From: Lishizhenia sp033720595
GTDB taxonomy: Bacteria > Bacteroidota > Bacteroidia > Flavobacteriales_D > Crocinitomicaceae
Assembly: GCF_033720595.1 (NCBI RefSeq)
Contig: NZ_JAWWCF010000013.1
Location: 1 to 25,517, forward strand
Length of the DNA: 25,517 nt
Direction: 5' to 3'
The notes under the pieces are model-generated. The model ran no database searches. It was given only the letters and a program-made list of their open reading frames with translations, and was not told the origin of the DNA. Positions 24,837 through 25,517 of this stretch are shown one piece after another. Every line of letters begins with the position of its first letter. The first letter of the stretch is position 1. A program made the position numbers and the translations under genes.

Positions 24837-24983
24837 TTGGCAAACGGCCGGGCTAATCATTATAGTCCCCAAGAGCTCGTTTAAGTCGCAATATGTGCTA
24901 CCCTCACTTCCTCCGGTCGTAATTGTAGCACTTTGCTTACTAAAAACAAGCTATTGGGGAGCTGCCATTTTTATCCCTGTTTG
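24837..24983 (-). repeat. Dispersed structured element, copy B
   Basis: Best-preserved copy. The outer variable stem pairs 24866-24882 with 24944-24960 at 15 of 17 positions, the inner stem GTGCTAC (24895-24901) pairs fully with GTAGCAC (24925-24931), and the apical loop carries the conserved CACTTCC...GGTCGTA. GGCAAACGGCCGGGC begins the plus-strand left end and TCCCTGTTTG closes the right end, so CAAAC/GTTTG can pair. Sense is minus, opposite to lysS. It starts 12 bp after the lysS terminator and ends 139 bp before the lipoprotein gene at 25123. The rest of 24984-25122 has no recognised feature beyond a loose TACTTTTA box at 25087-25094. Confidence 0.82.
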
Positions 24984-25122
24984 GGGTTGAAAAGATGCTG
25001 TTCTGTATGGGAATTGAAATCTTATAGTAAAACTAGAGAATAAGCTACCTGCGAGAATCCACATTTTTTTATTGGGGAAGTGGCTTTACTTTTACAAATA
25101 AGAAACCTAAAAAAACCTAATC

Positions 25123-25410
25123 ATGAAAAAGCTAAACATTCTTATCATTACCATTTTTTCTTGCTTATTAGTTGGTTGTGGAACTACGCCAGAATTCAAT
25201 AAAAGAAAATATACCAAGGGTAAATTCCGTATTCATCATAAACTAAAGAAATACAGAGCTTCCTCTGAATTGCAAGAAGAAAAGGAAGGCGCTGAAAAAC
25301 AAATTCAAGAAAGTCAAAATCGCAAGAAAGAACAGCAAGATTCATTGCACGATCCAGGAAGGAACTTAGTTCTCCGGTTTCTGAAACATCCGAAAGTAAG
25401 GAGGAAGTAG
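25123..25410 (+). CDS. Lipoprotein with KRKYTKG motif, apparently truncated by a frameshift
   Basis: 95 residues to an in-frame TAG at 25408. The signal peptide ends LLVGC (Cys19), then an NKRKYTKGKFRIHHK segment shares the KRKYTKG motif with the lipoprotein at 11217, followed by a Glu/Lys/Gln-rich linker to about residue 75. The last 20 or so residues (RNLVLRFLKHPKVRRK) do not look like a natural linker, while a -1 frame that overlaps them does (next entry). The ATG at 25123 is preceded by an A-rich leader without clear SD. It is probably a paralogous envelope lipoprotein; function unknown. If the frameshift is real, the product lacks the membrane domain. Confidence 0.7.
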   Translation: MKKLNILIITIFSCLLVGCGTTPEFNKRKYTKGKFRIHHKLKKYRASSELQEEKEGAEKQIQESQNRKKEQQDSLHDPGRNLVLRFLKHPKVRRK

Positions 25411-25517
25411 AGCTTCCAAAGGAAATTTATACAGAGGAGGATGGAAAGATGAATATGTCTGAGGTTAGGGCAAATATAGCACTCATACTTACCACTATTT
25501 CGTTATTGTGCTTGTAT
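25296..25517 (+). pseudogene. Out-of-frame continuation of the KRKYTKG lipoprotein (membrane domain), running off the window
   Basis: The -1 frame relative to the 25123 gene is open from 25296 (after a TGA at 25293) to the window end. From about 25368 it reads as an acidic linker (SSPVSETSESKEEVELPKE), then TEEDGKMNMSEVRANIA and a hydrophobic helix (LILTTISLLCLY) at the edge. Lipid anchor, KRKYTKG, charged linker and membrane helix is the architecture of the 11217 gene, so this is likely the true C-terminus. One lost base, most plausibly between 25340 and 25375, would account for it. It could be a sequencing error, a real pseudogene, or (less likely) programmed frameshifting. Confidence 0.6.

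Noticed and set aside
25294..25300. Programmed -1 frameshift site in the KRKYTKG lipoprotein
   Set aside because: The reading phase over the A5 run does not give a proper X-XXY-YYZ heptamer, no downstream pseudoknot is evident, and the -1 frame just after it reads as an unnatural basic stretch. A lost base further on is more likely.

Overview
The window reads as AT-rich chromosomal DNA from a member of the Bacteroidota, most likely the Flavobacteriales. Two large secreted proteins end in type IX secretion (T9SS) sorting domains, one type B (CHU_C-like) and one type A. Several genes are preceded by the Bacteroidota -7 box TAnnTTTG, and Shine-Dalgarno sequences are weak. LeuRS and LysRS have lineage-typical lengths, and YqaE/DUF2752 membrane proteins are present. 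No rRNA, tRNA, CRISPR array or transposase gene was seen.

Layout. 1-354 is the 3' end of an SDR/epimerase-like gene. 469-4723 holds two convergent T9SS-exported proteins. 4724-5305 is a non-coding gap with an array of TTCGTCAC boxes. 5306-8980 is leuS followed without any gap by a glycerophosphodiester phosphodiesterase lipoprotein gene, whose 3' end overlaps a convergent LTA-synthase-like sulfatase-fold gene (8946-10979). 11217-13391 carries a YqaE/Pmp3-type lipoprotein, a DUF2752 membrane protein and an AI-2E family transporter. A bidirectional terminator separates these from a TlpA-like periplasmic thioredoxin gene (13451-14656, minus). 14974-17555 is a minus-strand thiEGH operon under a clear TPP riboswitch and a near-ideal promoter. 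dus (17940-18935) is transcribed divergently from it. A lone AIPR-family abortive-infection gene (18973-20685), asnB (20930-22840, minus) and lysS (23060-24772, plus) follow. The right edge holds a second KRKYTKG lipoprotein gene that appears frameshifted.

The main finding is a family of three dispersed, non-coding, foldable elements of about 135-147 bp, at 14738-14882 (minus), 20780-20915 (plus) and 24837-24983 (minus). Read in the same sense, each has a conserved 5' block (AGGGAYA ... GGCA) and a conserved 3' block (CTAWA ... GCCCGG). Between them lies a long hairpin whose sequence differs completely from copy to copy although self-complementarity is kept. Two positions on each side covary as AT/AT, AT/AT and GC/GC. 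Orientation relative to flanking genes is not consistent, which fits an autonomous dispersed RNA or ssDNA-folding element better than a gene-specific leader.

Most of the rest is housekeeping: aminoacylation (leuS, lysS), tRNA dihydrouridylation (dus), asparagine synthesis (asnB) and thiamine synthesis (thiEGH). Around it lie envelope and export genes and one isolated defence gene.
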